Positions 51,035 through 59,688 of a stretch of DNA of 64,000 nucleotides are shown one piece after another. Location of the stretch: positions 930,001 to 994,000 of the forward strand of contig NZ_PEFL01000001.1 of the NCBI RefSeq assembly GCF_002754475.1. The letters run 5' to 3'. Source of the DNA: Comamonas sp. 26. GTDB taxonomy: Bacteria; Pseudomonadota; Gammaproteobacteria; Burkholderiales; Burkholderiaceae_C. Numbering within the stretch: the first letter of the stretch is position 1; each line of letters starts with the position of its first letter. The position numbers and the translations under genes were made by a program. Under the pieces are notes generated by a model. The model made no database searches. It had not been told where the DNA came from and worked only from the letters and a program-made list of their open reading frames with translations.

Positions 51035-51700
51035 ATGAATTCTGAGACGGATGACTGCCGCGAGATGCGTTGCATGGTGCAGGCCCTGCAAGTCAGTTTC
51101 GGCTATCCGGGCCGCGCGGTGGCGAATCTGGCATCGCATTGCTGGCCCGCAGGACTGTGCCTGGTGCAAGGCGATGAGGGCGCAGGCAAGACCAGCTGGC
51201 TCAAAGCGCTGGCCGGGCAACTGCCTCTGGGCCGCGGTGTGCTGCACTACGCGTTTTCAGAAGATGCAAGCTTGCCCGCTGCATCCTGCTTCTGGCAGGA
51301 CCCGCGCGAGTCCCTTAATGATGTGCACAGCCACATGACGGCCAGTAGTTGGGTGGCTTTGCAGCGCAGCATTTACCCGCACTGGTCCGCTGCGCAGTTT
51401 GAGCAGCATGTGCAGGGTTTCGGGCTGGAGCCGCATTTGAAAAAGCTGTTGCTGGCGCTGTCATCAGGCACGCAGCGCAAGCTATGGATGGCGGCGGGCT
51501 GGGCCAGCGGTGCAGAGCTGGTGCTGATTGATGAACCACTGGCCGCGCTGGACAAGCCTTCAGAGCGCTATGTACAACAGGCCTTGGCTGCAATGGCGCG
51601 CGCACTCAAAGACCCGAAGCGCCCGCGTAGCGTCATCGTGGCGCACTGGGATGCCATGCAGGACGTGGACTGGGATGATGTGATGGAGTTGCGTAATTAG
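51035..51700 (+). CDS. Isolated ABC transporter ATP-binding protein
   Basis: A 221-residue ATPase with Walker A GDEGAGKTS, a signature loop LSSGTQRKL and Walker B LVLIDEP. The His loop lies in VIVAHWD. Length and composition are near CcmA/haem-export-type ATPases, but the symbol cannot be given: no permease, ccm or other subunit is adjacent. The Walker A (GDEGAGKT) and the signature (SSGTQRKL instead of SGGQ) are atypical. Convergent with the response regulator gene, 3 bp from its end. Confidence 0.85.
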   Translation: MNSETDDCREMRCMVQALQVSFGYPGRAVANLASHCWPAGLCLVQGDEGAGKTSWLKALAGQLPLGRGVLHYAFSEDASLPAASCFWQDPRESLNDVHSHMTASSWVALQRSIYPHWSAAQFEQHVQGFGLEPHLKKLLLALSSGTQRKLWMAAGWASGAELVLIDEPLAALDKPSERYVQQALAAMARALKDPKRPRSVIVAHWDAMQDVDWDDVMELRN

Positions 51701-51703
51701 GCG

Positions 51704-52519
51704 CTACATCGCCTTGAAGCGCGTGGCGTAGAGGCGGCTGACAAGCAGCTTTTCGCCGCGCCCCCGCAGTTGCAGCCACAGGCGCCCTGCCTCATCGCGC
51801 TGGGCACTGGAAATGGCGTCGGCGCGCACCACGGTGCCGCGGTGAACTTGCCAGAACTGCTGGGCATCGAGCTGGGGCTGCAGATCCTTGAGCGGGGTGC
51901 GCAGCAGATATTCCTGCTGAGGCGTCAGCACGCGCAGATATTTGTCGGCAGCCTCCAGATACACGATGTCCTGCACCCGCACCATATGAATCTGCGCGCC
52001 CACGCTGGCCTGAATGATTTGCAGCGGCGTGGCTGCACTGGTCTGCATGCGCTGCTGCAAGGCCAGCAACTGTTTCAGTGTTTGCTCCAGCGTCTGGGGC
52101 TGCGGTGCTTCCTGCGCCGACTGGCGCTGCTGCCACCAGTGCTGCAAGCGCTGCACGCTCTGTGCCAGTCGCAGGGGCTGCACGGGCTTGAGCACATAGT
52201 CCATAGCACAGGCCTCAAACGCGGCCAGCGCGTACTGGTCGTAGGCGGTGACAAAGACGATGGCGGGCAGCGGTCTGTCCTCCGGCCATGCATCGGCAAT
52301 CTCTGCGGCAGCCTCCAGTCCGCTCTGGCCCGGCATGCGGATATCGAGAAACAGCACATCGGGCAATAACTGCAGTGCCTGCGCCGCTGCGCTGATACCG
52401 TCGCCAGCGACGGCCTGAATCTGCAGCTCAGGCCATTGCGTGCTCAGCATATGTACAAGCGCCTGTGCCAGCAGGGGCTCGTCTTCGGCAATCAGGCCGC
52501 GTGGGTGGGTGTGGCTCAT
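51704..52519 (-). CDS. LytTR-type response regulator
   Basis: A 271-residue regulator. Residues 1-125 are a receiver domain (AEDEPLLAQ acidic pocket, LFLDIRMPG with the phospho-Asp, FVTAYD, DYVLKPVQP with Lys). A Gln-rich linker leads to a C-terminal LytTR DNA-binding domain (IVYLEAADKYLRVLT, LRTPLKDLQPQL, FWQVHRGTVVRADAI). It lies downstream of and overlaps the kinase by 4 bases. Related AlgR/LytR regulators control alginate, autolysis or twitching genes; the target here is unknown. Confidence 0.93.
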   Translation of the reverse strand: MSHTHPRGLIAEDEPLLAQALVHMLSTQWPELQIQAVAGDGISAAAQALQLLPDVLFLDIRMPGQSGLEAAAEIADAWPEDRPLPAIVFVTAYDQYALAAFEACAMDYVLKPVQPLRLAQSVQRLQHWWQQRQSAQEAPQPQTLEQTLKQLLALQQRMQTSAATPLQIIQASVGAQIHMVRVQDIVYLEAADKYLRVLTPQQEYLLRTPLKDLQPQLDAQQFWQVHRGTVVRADAISSAQRDEAGRLWLQLRGRGEKLLVSRLYATRFKAM

Positions 52520-53592
52520 GGCTCGATTTTTAAAGGAAATATCAGGCTGGCGCTTGTCCCGCCTGCGCTGGCAGCTATTAATTCAAAAGTGGCTTGATCG
52601 CCATAGCGTGTGGCCAGCCGCTCGCGGATTTGCTGCAGGCCAAAGCCGCTGCGGGGGTTGCCGGTGCTCTTGCTGGTAGGGTGCGGGGATGCAGACAGGC
52701 CGCAGCCGTTGTCAACAACCGTCAGCTCCAGCCGCCCGCCCTTCAGCAGCGCTGCCGTCACATGGATGTGGCCGCCTGCCAGTTGTGGCTCCAGTCCGTG
52801 GCGAATGCTGTTTTCTACCAGCGGCTGCAGCAGCAAGGTGGGCACGTGCGCATCGCGCAGCTCGGCCGGCAAATCCAGCCTATAGCTCAGGCGTGCGCCC
52901 ATGCGCACTTGCATCAGCGCCAGATAGTCGCCGAGCAGCGCAAACTCGGCCTGCAAGCTGTGCGTGCCGCTGCGTGAGCCCGCCAGCGTGGCACGCAGAT
53001 AGGCAATCAGATGGTCCAGCATCTGCTCGGCGCGCGGCGCATCGCTGGCGATCAGCACGCGCAGATTGGCCAAGGTATTGAACAGCATATGGGGCTCAAG
53101 CTGCGCCTGCAGCTGGCTCAGTCTGGCCTCTGCCGCCTGACGCTGGGCCTGTTCGGCCTGAACCTGAAGATGGCGCGCCTTGCCGACCACATAGAAGCCC
53201 CAGGACATGGCAATGCTGGTGCCGATGGTGATGAGCACAGGAAGCCATAGCGACGGCTGGGCTGCAGCCTGCAGCTCCGGGTGCCGCTGCTGTACATAGA
53301 GCTTGCCCAGCGAACTGCCCAGAACCAGGCCCAGCGCAATGCCCAGCGGCACAAGGGCCAGCCCTTTGGCTCCGCGCGGCCAGGCAATTGCGTCGGACTC
53401 GCGCCAGCGCAGTCTGGCCAGGTCAATCGTCAGCCAGCTGATCAGACCAATTGCCAGAGAGTAGGCCAGGTTGACATCCCACAGGCCTTGGCCCAGTGCG
53501 GTCAGGGCGGCGGTAATCAGCAGACAGGCGGTCACGGTGATGGCACCATGGCGTAGCAAGGCGGGGAATAAAGCGGGTTGCATGGAAGCCAT
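52516..53592 (-). CDS. LytS/AlgZ-type sensor histidine kinase
   Basis: A 358-residue protein with four membrane helices (about residues 15-130), then a coiled coil. The His_kinase domain carries the phosphoacceptor in LEPHMLFNTLANL, followed by LPTLLLQPLVENSIRHG-like N-box and GCGLSASPHP G-box, with FGLQQIRERLATRYG near the end. ATG 53592 or 53583 may be the start. It lacks a periplasmic sensor domain. Its stop overlaps the response-regulator start, so the pair is coupled. Confidence 0.93.
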   Translation of the reverse strand: MASMQPALFPALLRHGAITVTACLLITAALTALGQGLWDVNLAYSLAIGLISWLTIDLARLRWRESDAIAWPRGAKGLALVPLGIALGLVLGSSLGKLYVQQRHPELQAAAQPSLWLPVLITIGTSIAMSWGFYVVGKARHLQVQAEQAQRQAAEARLSQLQAQLEPHMLFNTLANLRVLIASDAPRAEQMLDHLIAYLRATLAGSRSGTHSLQAEFALLGDYLALMQVRMGARLSYRLDLPAELRDAHVPTLLLQPLVENSIRHGLEPQLAGGHIHVTAALLKGGRLELTVVDNGCGLSASPHPTSKSTGNPRSGFGLQQIRERLATRYGDQATFELIAASAGGTSASLIFPLKIEP

Positions 53593-53616
53593 CGTAGGTG
53601 AGAGCAGGTTCCGCGC

Positions 53617-53901
53617 CTAGTTTTTCTCGCGCTGCTGCAGGGATCGCAGTTCGCGCTCCACCAGGCGGCCAAAGAGAGGGCTTGCCGGTGCTGTCAGCCA
53701 GACCACACAGCCATGTATCAGCAGTCCTAGACCCCAGCCCAGGGCCGGGTAGATAGCCCAGTGGCGGCCTTGGCTCAGGGCCAGACTCATCAGTCCCAGA
53801 TTGACCAGTACATAGACCGAGGCGTGGATGTACCAGCCCAGCTTCATGCCTGCGCGGCGGCGGGCCTGCTGCTGCAGGGTGTCATGTGAAATGGGGTTCA
53901 T
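53617..53901 (-). CDS. 2TM-domain membrane protein
   Basis: A 94-residue protein with two membrane helices (GWYIHASVYVLVNLGLMSLAL and ALGWGLGLLIHGCVVWL) between charged ends. This matches the small 2TM-domain family, which is often fused to or beside LytS/LytR histidine kinases. It lies 24 bp upstream of the kinase on the same strand and may be part of the sensory unit. Confidence 0.87.
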   Translation of the reverse strand: MNPISHDTLQQQARRRAGMKLGWYIHASVYVLVNLGLMSLALSQGRHWAIYPALGWGLGLLIHGCVVWLTAPASPLFGRLVERELRSLQQREKN

Positions 53902-53925
53902 GTAGCGCTCCTTGAACGGTTCGGG

Positions 53926-54330
53926 TCATGCCAGTTTTTGCCAGAGAAGGTCGCCCAGCAGGCGTCCTGGCACCAGGGTGAAAAGTCCTGCGACGACACA
54001 GCTTCCGATGTAGAGCTTGCGCATGATGCTGCGGTGCTTGTCTATGCGTCGGTGCGCCAGATGCCAGAAAGAGAGCCCCAGCCCGCCCAGCGTGACGGGC
54101 ACCAGCAGATGAATGGGCGTGAAGCCCGACCAGTTGGGCAAGCTGAAGTCGCGTATGAACAAGGCCGAGATCGCTGCGCCTAGCATCAGCAGAACAAAGG
54201 CGTAGCCGGCAATGCGATGCAGCATAGGGCGCGGTCTGCCGCTGCGGCGTGCCCAGAAGGTGAGGGCTCCGACGACAGTGGCAGCGATGGCTGAACTCAT
54301 ATGAAAAGCGATCAAAGGCGTCAGTTGCAT
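53926..54330 (-). CDS. DUF2306-type membrane protein
   Basis: A 134-residue protein with four membrane helices. It begins MQLTPLIAFHMSSAIAATVVG and has HRIAGYAFVLLMLGAAIS and HRRIDKHRSIMRKLYIGS, where His residues in helices resemble a b-type haem site. The family is uncharacterised. ATG 54330 with GGAG upstream is chosen over the longer frame. It is first in a four-gene unit with the 2TM protein, kinase and regulator; the link is positional. Confidence 0.82.
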   Translation of the reverse strand: MQLTPLIAFHMSSAIAATVVGALTFWARRSGRPRPMLHRIAGYAFVLLMLGAAISALFIRDFSLPNWSGFTPIHLLVPVTLGGLGLSFWHLAHRRIDKHRSIMRKLYIGSCVVAGLFTLVPGRLLGDLLWQKLA

Positions 54331-54561
54331 GGTTTTCTCCTGCGATGAGCAGGACTGTGCGCGTCGGAGATTGGCTCGGCCAGCGCTTTGCGACGAAGCG
54401 GCCAAATCCGGGAGCCAGTTGCATAGTGCAAGAGCCGGGTGTAGCGCTTGTTTGTGCGCACACACATAGCACGTAGCGCCTGCATGCTTTTCGATCTGGT
54501 TTGGATTCCGTTGAAAAATCAGGGTGTTTGCTGCTGCATAAATGATTGAACTTTAGAATCT

Positions 54562-54580
54562 AATGATTCTGAAAATCATT
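54562..54580 (+). promoter_or_regulatory. Fur box upstream of the TonB receptor gene
   Basis: AATGATT-CTGAA-AATCATT is a perfect 7-bp inverted repeat around 5 bases, close to the Fur consensus, and continues as GAAAATCATTCTC. It lies 18 bp before the receptor start, so it should overlap the promoter and repress it when iron is replete. Confidence 0.8.
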
Positions 54581-54597
54581 CTCAATAGCATCTAAAA

Positions 54598-56781
54598 ATG
54601 TTCCCTGTTCGTCGAATTTCACTGGCTGCCATTGTTCTGTGCAGCCCTCAGCTTCTTTGGGCCCAGACCGCCAGCTCTGCTCAGGCGCCAGAACAAGAAA
54701 CCTCCTTGCAGACCGTGACCGTGGAAGCCAGCGCCGACGCATCGGCGCAGGGCCTGGCCAAGCCTTTTGCGGGCGGGCAGGTAGCCACCGGAGCGCGCAA
54801 CGGCATTTTGGGAACCCGGGACTGGAAGGATTCCTCGTTTTCGTCCACGGCCTATACTAGTCAGCTGATCGAGGACACGCAGTCCAAAAGCGTTGGCGAT
54901 GTGCTCTTGAGCGATCCGTCGGTGCGCCAGGCGCGTGGTTTTGGCAACTTCCAGGAGCTGTACATGCTGCGCGGCATGCCCGTGTACTCCGACGATATTG
55001 CCTATAACGGCCTGTACGGGCTGCTGCCGCGCCAGTATGTTGCCTCTGAATTTTTCGAGCGGGTAGAAGTGCTGCGCGGTGCAAATGCGTTTCTTAACGG
55101 TGCCGCTCCCGGCGGCAGCGGCGTGGGGGGCGTGATCAGTCTGCTGCCCAAGCGCGCTGGCAACGAGCCACTTACCCAAGTCAGCACCGGCATACAAACC
55201 GGTGGTCAGGCCTATGCTTCGGCCGATGTGTCGCGTCGCTTCGGCCCGGACCAGAGCACAGGCGTACGCCTGAATGCTGTGCGTCGCGATGGCGGCACGG
55301 GCATCAAGGGCGAGGACCGCAGCTTGACGGCACTGGGTGTGGGCCTTGACTGGCGCAGCCGTGATGTGCGCCTGTCGGCCGATGTGGGTTATCAGCGCAA
55401 CAGCTATCGTGGTGGCCGTCCCAGCGTGACGCCTTCGGATTTCATTCCTGCGGTTCCGGACAACAAGACCAACTACGCTCAAAGCTGGACGCGCTCCACC
55501 GAGCGTGATCTGTTTGCCACCATGCGCGGCGAGTGGGATCTCAATGCCACAACCACCGCCTGGGCTGCGGGCGGCCTGCGCCGCAGCAAGGAAGACAATA
55601 TCAACAGCGGCGTGACGCTGCTCAGCGCGAACGGCGATACCACGGGAACGCGCTTCGATAACGTGCGCAAGGACCGCGTCGGCACGGCCGAGGCTGGCAT
55701 TCGCACCCGACTGCAGACGGGCAGCGTCGGTCATGAGCTGGTGGCTTCGGCAAGCACCTATTCAGCGACGGAAAGCGGTGCCTGGGCCATGGCTTCTGGG
55801 GTGCGCAACAACCTCTACAACCCCTATGCCAGCCTCATGCCGCAGAACACCTCTTTCGGTGGCTCCTTGGCCAACCCCTACAAGGTGGGTGAGACCCGCT
55901 TCGACAGCCTGGCTTTGAGCGACACGCTGTCGATGTACGACGACCGCCTGCAAGTGACGCTTGGGCTGCGCCGTCAGCGCATAGACCAGACCAGCTATGA
56001 CTACAACAGCGGCCTGCAGACCGACAGTTACAAGAAGTCCGCCACCACGCCAGCACTGGGTGCGGTGTTCAAGGTCACCGATGATGTCTCTGTCTACGCC
56101 AACTACATCGAGGCGCTGACCAAGGGTGCCGTAGCGCCTTCCACGGCCAATAGCCTGCCCGTGCTCAACGCCGGTCAGGTGTTCTCGCCCTACAAGTCCA
56201 AGCAGAAAGAGCTGGGCGTGAAATGGCAGCGCGGCACCATGGGTGCGACGGCGGCCCTGTACACCACCGATGTGCCCAGCAGCTATGTCGTCAATCAGAT
56301 GTACGGTCAGTACGGCAAGCAGCGCAACCAGGGCATGGAATTCACCGTCTTTGGTGAAGCCGCCAAGGGACTGCGCGTGCTGGGCGGTCTGACGCTGACC
56401 CAGGCCAAGATCAAACAGGCAGCCGATGCCTCTCAGGTCGATCGCTATGCCATCGGCGTACCCAAGACTCAGGCCACGCTGGGCGTGGATTGGGATGTGC
56501 CCGGTGTGTCCGGTCTGGCGCTCAATGCGCGTGTGACGCACACCTCCAGTCAGTACGCCAATGCCGCCAACACCATGAAAGTGGCCGGCTGGACGCGCAC
56601 CGACATCGGTGCCCGCTATCTGGTTGATCTGGGCAATGACCGCATGCTGACGCTGCGTGCCCGTCTGGACAATGTGTTCGACAAGAACTACTGGGCGTCG
56701 GTGGGCGGCTATCCGGGGGCTAACTATCTGGTGCAATCGGCTCCGCGCACTCTGTCGGTGAGCGCTACGGTCAACTTCTGA
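54598..56781 (+). CDS. TonB-dependent siderophore receptor
   Basis: A 727-residue outer-membrane receptor. A signal peptide (about residues 1-22) precedes the TonB-box region (ETSLQTVTVEA), the plug domain (VGDVLLSDPSVRQARGFGNFQELYMLRG, with VEVLRGANAFLNGAAPGGSGVGG) and a 22-strand barrel ending with aromatic F. It takes up a ferric siderophore energised by TonB. The substrate is not determinable; plug motifs are of the FhuA/FpvA class. It is co-oriented with the PepSY protein and lies under a Fur box. Confidence 0.95.
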   Translation: MFPVRRISLAAIVLCSPQLLWAQTASSAQAPEQETSLQTVTVEASADASAQGLAKPFAGGQVATGARNGILGTRDWKDSSFSSTAYTSQLIEDTQSKSVGDVLLSDPSVRQARGFGNFQELYMLRGMPVYSDDIAYNGLYGLLPRQYVASEFFERVEVLRGANAFLNGAAPGGSGVGGVISLLPKRAGNEPLTQVSTGIQTGGQAYASADVSRRFGPDQSTGVRLNAVRRDGGTGIKGEDRSLTALGVGLDWRSRDVRLSADVGYQRNSYRGGRPSVTPSDFIPAVPDNKTNYAQSWTRSTERDLFATMRGEWDLNATTTAWAAGGLRRSKEDNINSGVTLLSANGDTTGTRFDNVRKDRVGTAEAGIRTRLQTGSVGHELVASASTYSATESGAWAMASGVRNNLYNPYASLMPQNTSFGGSLANPYKVGETRFDSLALSDTLSMYDDRLQVTLGLRRQRIDQTSYDYNSGLQTDSYKKSATTPALGAVFKVTDDVSVYANYIEALTKGAVAPSTANSLPVLNAGQVFSPYKSKQKELGVKWQRGTMGATAALYTTDVPSSYVVNQMYGQYGKQRNQGMEFTVFGEAAKGLRVLGGLTLTQAKIKQAADASQVDRYAIGVPKTQATLGVDWDVPGVSGLALNARVTHTSSQYANAANTMKVAGWTRTDIGARYLVDLGNDRMLTLRARLDNVFDKNYWASVGGYPGANYLVQSAPRTLSVSATVNF

Positions 56782-56795
56782 GGTTGAACGGATAT

Positions 56796-58037
56796 ATGCG
56801 CGCTCTCTGGACCGTGGTTCACCGCTGGGTGGGCCTGTTTCTCGCGGCTTTCCTGATCATGGCCGGCCTCACGGGAGCGGTGCTCTCGTGGGATCATGAA
56901 ATCGACGACTGGCTGAACGCCGGCATGCTGCATACGCCGGGGCGCGGCCAGCTGCAGACGCCGCTGCAATTGGCGCAAACCGTGCAGGCGGCTGATCCAC
57001 GCGTCGAAATCTCCTATATGAGTCTGGGTCTGCGCGAGGGGGAGGTGGCTTCCTTTCTGGTGCGCCCGCTGCTGGACCAGGGCACTGGCAAGCCGCATGT
57101 GCTGAGCTACAACACGGTGTTCGTGGACCCGGTGACGGGTGCCATCACCGGTCACCGGGACTCCAAGAGTCTGGCCCTGAGCTGGCGCAACCTCATGCCC
57201 TGGCTGCGCCATCTGCATGAAAGCCTGCTCAGCCCCACTTTTGCGGGCAGCGATCGCTGGGGCTACTGGTTCATGGGCGGCCTGGCTTTGCTGTGGCTGG
57301 CCGACAGCTTCTGGGCGCTGGTGTTGACCCTGCCTGCGAAGCGCAAGCCTGTTTCGGCCAAAGCACAGGGTGATTCCGGGAAGTCCTGGTGGTCACGCTG
57401 GATGCCGGCCTGGCGTCTGCGCTGGGGCGCTGGTGCCTACAAGCTCAACTTCGACCTGCACCGTGCGGGCGGGCTCTGGATCTGGGGCGTGATCGTTGTG
57501 GTGGCCTTCACCTCGTTCTCGATTAATCTCTACCGCGAGGTGTTCTATCCCGTGATGAGCAAGGTCTCGACCACCACGCCGGGCCCTTACGAAACGCTCA
57601 AGCCAGCTCCCTTTGGCAGCTATATCGAGCCTAAGATCAGCTTCGCCTCGGCGATAGACATTGCCAAGAAGGAGGCCGTGCAGCTGGGTATCAAGACCGA
57701 AGCCGGTGGCATTTGGTATGGCGGAGATTTTCCGTTCTACAACGTGTCCTTTTTCGATCCTGATGACGAGACCGGAGCCATGGGCATGGGCCTGTCCAAC
57801 GTCTATGTGAGTTCTGAGACCGGCGAGTTGCTGGGCAGCTATCGGCCCTGGCATGGCACGGGTGCCGATGTGTTCGTGCAGCTGCAACTGCCGCTGCACA
57901 GCGGACGCATTCTGGGCACTTTCGGGCGCGTTCTCATGTCCTTTGTGGGCGTGATGGTGGCCATGTTGTCCATCACCGGAGTCGTCATCTGGTGGCGCAA
58001 ACGGCGCGGCAGACGGGCACAACTGGCAGCGCGCTAA
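56796..58037 (+). CDS. PepSY-associated membrane protein (ferric-siderophore reductase-like)
   Basis: A 413-residue inner-membrane protein with four membrane segments (near residues 8-30, 140-165, 230-255 and 370-395). The PepSY_TM pattern is VHRWVGLFLAAFLIMAGLTGAVLSWDHEIDDW near the start. ATG 56796 is preferred to the upstream TTG 56784. It directly follows the Fur-regulated receptor and is probably in the same operon. Related proteins help reduce or release siderophore iron; the function here is inferred from neighbourhood. Confidence 0.9.
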   Translation: MRALWTVVHRWVGLFLAAFLIMAGLTGAVLSWDHEIDDWLNAGMLHTPGRGQLQTPLQLAQTVQAADPRVEISYMSLGLREGEVASFLVRPLLDQGTGKPHVLSYNTVFVDPVTGAITGHRDSKSLALSWRNLMPWLRHLHESLLSPTFAGSDRWGYWFMGGLALLWLADSFWALVLTLPAKRKPVSAKAQGDSGKSWWSRWMPAWRLRWGAGAYKLNFDLHRAGGLWIWGVIVVVAFTSFSINLYREVFYPVMSKVSTTTPGPYETLKPAPFGSYIEPKISFASAIDIAKKEAVQLGIKTEAGGIWYGGDFPFYNVSFFDPDDETGAMGMGLSNVYVSSETGELLGSYRPWHGTGADVFVQLQLPLHSGRILGTFGRVLMSFVGVMVAMLSITGVVIWWRKRRGRRAQLAAR

Positions 58038-58056
58038 GGCCGCACTCGCAGAATAC

Positions 58057-58087
58057 AAAACGCCATGGTCTGACCCATGGCGTTTTT
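58057..58087. terminator. Terminator between the PepSY gene and psiF
   Basis: AAAACGCCATGG-TCTGA-CCCATGGCGTTTTTTT hairpin with A and T runs, serving the convergent genes. Confidence 0.92.
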
Positions 58088-58108
58088 TTGTTTTGAGAAG
58101 AGCGGCTC

Positions 58109-58387
58109 TCAGTTCTTTTTCAGGCACTCGCTCATAAACGCCTTGCGCTCGTCACCCTTTTTGCCGGTGGCGTCGACATTGCAGCTCTTCATGCGTTCTT
58201 GCTGGCGCTTCTTGCCGTCAGACAGGCAGGACCTCATGAACTCCTTGCGTTCGTCGCCTTTTTTGCCGGTGGCTTCGGTGTTGCAGGTGCCCATGAGTTG
58301 CTGCTGGGCGGTTTTGGGTTTTTCGTCAGCAGCCATGCTCATGCTGCAAGCCATGGACACGAAAGCCAGGACAACGAGTTTTTTCAT
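58109..58387 (-). CDS. PsiF-repeat family periplasmic protein
   Basis: A 92-residue secreted protein. Residues 1-20 form a signal peptide (MKKLVVLAF..., cut after SMA). The mature part holds two PsiF repeats, QQQLMGTCNTEATGKKGDERKEFM and ERMKSCNVDATGKKGDERKAFM, each with a KGDERK core and paired Cys. In E. coli psiF is phosphate-starvation-inducible, but the molecular function is unknown. Convergent with the iron-uptake genes. Confidence 0.92.
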   Translation of the reverse strand: MKKLVVLAFVSMACSMSMAADEKPKTAQQQLMGTCNTEATGKKGDERKEFMRSCLSDGKKRQQERMKSCNVDATGKKGDERKAFMSECLKKN

Positions 58388-58602
58388 GATGGTGTGATGT
58401 TTGTGAAAACGCCGACAACGGACGCGCAGTTATTGCAGCACAGCTTGGGTAATTTGCCCATGGCCGCAAACCATGGCTTGTAAAAGTTTGCGATTGCAGC
58501 GCGATTAAGGGGTCGTAAGAGAGCTGCGGCCCAAAATAGCGAAAACGACAAGTGGATAATGAGCAGCTTTGCTCTCAACCCTGCACCCAAAGGACGATTC
58601 GC

Positions 58603-59427
58603 GTGGATACTTTATTGCTGCTCAAGGCCGCCATCATGGGCGTTGTGGAAGGGCTGACCGAGTTCTTGCCGATTTCCTCAACCGGTCACCTGATTCTGGC
58701 GGGCTCGCTGATGGGCTTTGTCGGTGGCAAGGCCAAGGTGTTTGAGATCGCCATTCAGACCGGTGCCATCTTTGCGGTGATGCTGGTGTACTGGCAAAAG
58801 ATTCGCAGCACGCTGGTCGAGCTGCCCACCAGCCGTGAGGCGCAGAAGTTTGCGCTCAATGTCTTTATTGGCTTTCTGCCGGCCGTGGTCCTGGCGCTTC
58901 TGTTTGGCAAGTATGTGCAAGAGCACCTGTTCACGCCCGTGATTGTGGCAACCACCTTCATCGTCGGCGGCTTCATCATCTTGTGGGCTGAAAACCGCCC
59001 CGCTGCCGCCACCCGCGTGCTGTCGGTGGACGATATGACGCCCGTCGATGCGCTCAAGGTCGGCCTGGTGCAATGTCTGGCGCTGATCCCCGGCATGAGT
59101 CGCAGCGGCTCCACCATTATTGGCGGCATGGTCATGGGCCTATCGCGCAAAGCGGCGACGGACTTCTCCTTCTTTCTGGCCATGCCCACGCTGATTGGCG
59201 CAGGCGTCTACAGCCTCTACAAGGACCGCGCATTGCTAAGCATGGACGATGTGCCGCTGTTCGCCGTGGGTCTGGTCTTCTCCTTCATCAGCGCCTGGCT
59301 GTGCGTGCGCTGGCTGCTGCGTTTCATCTCCACCAACAGCTTTGTGCCGTTTGCCTGGTACCGCATCGTCTTTGGCATCATTGTGCTGGTGACGGCCTAT
59401 ACCGGTGTGGTGAACTGGCACCACTAA
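58603..59427 (+). CDS. uppP: Undecaprenyl-diphosphatase (UppP/BacA)
   Basis: A 274-residue inner-membrane enzyme that dephosphorylates undecaprenyl pyrophosphate for recycling of the cell-wall lipid carrier. Motifs are [20 protein letters not shown] (catalytic Glu-rich and SSTGH site) and [13 protein letters not shown]. Start GTG 58603 has AAGGA upstream; the ATG at 58552 gives a spurious leader. Seven to eight membrane segments. A family B repeat begins 2 bp after the stop. Confidence 0.96.
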   Translation: MDTLLLLKAAIMGVVEGLTEFLPISSTGHLILAGSLMGFVGGKAKVFEIAIQTGAIFAVMLVYWQKIRSTLVELPTSREAQKFALNVFIGFLPAVVLALLFGKYVQEHLFTPVIVATTFIVGGFIILWAENRPAAATRVLSVDDMTPVDALKVGLVQCLALIPGMSRSGSTIIGGMVMGLSRKAATDFSFFLAMPTLIGAGVYSLYKDRALLSMDDVPLFAVGLVFSFISAWLCVRWLLRFISTNSFVPFAWYRIVFGIIVLVTAYTGVVNWHH

Positions 59428-59429
59428 GA

Positions 59430-59557
59430 GTCGTTAACACCACCCTTGATACGTCGTTATTTCGCCTTGTCGTACGTTTGTACTGCCTGCGGCTTCATGC
59501 CTTGTCTCAACCGCAAATCTGTGATTTGCTGGGTGGTGTTAGCGCCTCTAAGCTAGC
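59430..59557 (-). repeat. Family B repeat element (copy 3, inverted core)
   Basis: The core (59462-59511) is the reverse complement of copies 1 and 2: GCCTTGTCGTACGTTTGTAC and TGCCTGCGGCTTC. Outer arms GTCGTTAACACCACCC and GGGTGGTGTTAGCGCC pair with each other but do not match the arms of copy 2. Located directly after the uppP stop. Confidence 0.75.
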
Positions 59558-59571
59558 TTGCTAGAGCACAT

Positions 59572-59607
59572 AAAAAAGCCACTTGCGTGATTGCAAGTGG
59601 CTTTTTT
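59572..59607. terminator. Terminator between uppP and the hydrolase
   Basis: AAAAAAGCCACTTGC-GTGATT-GCAAGTGGCTTTTTTC, T-run on both strands, between convergent genes. Confidence 0.93.
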
Positions 59608-59616
59608 CATAGCCGC

Positions 59617-59688
59617 TAGCGCCTTTATTCATTGGATATCAGCATGTTTTATGAATGAATCCAATAATTAAAAGGCGCTACCAGCTAT
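59617..59688. repeat. Long palindrome related to family A
   Basis: CGCTAGCGCC...ATTGGAT and ATCCAAT...GGCGCTACCAGCTAT form a 72-base imperfect hairpin. The right end (GGCGCTACCAGCTAT) is identical to the half-element after the ppc terminator at 23654-23668. It overlaps the hydrolase stop region. Confidence 0.7.

Noticed and set aside
58384-58590. 68-residue minus-strand ORF before psiF
   Set aside because: No RBS, and it lies over the upstream regions of psiF and uppP.
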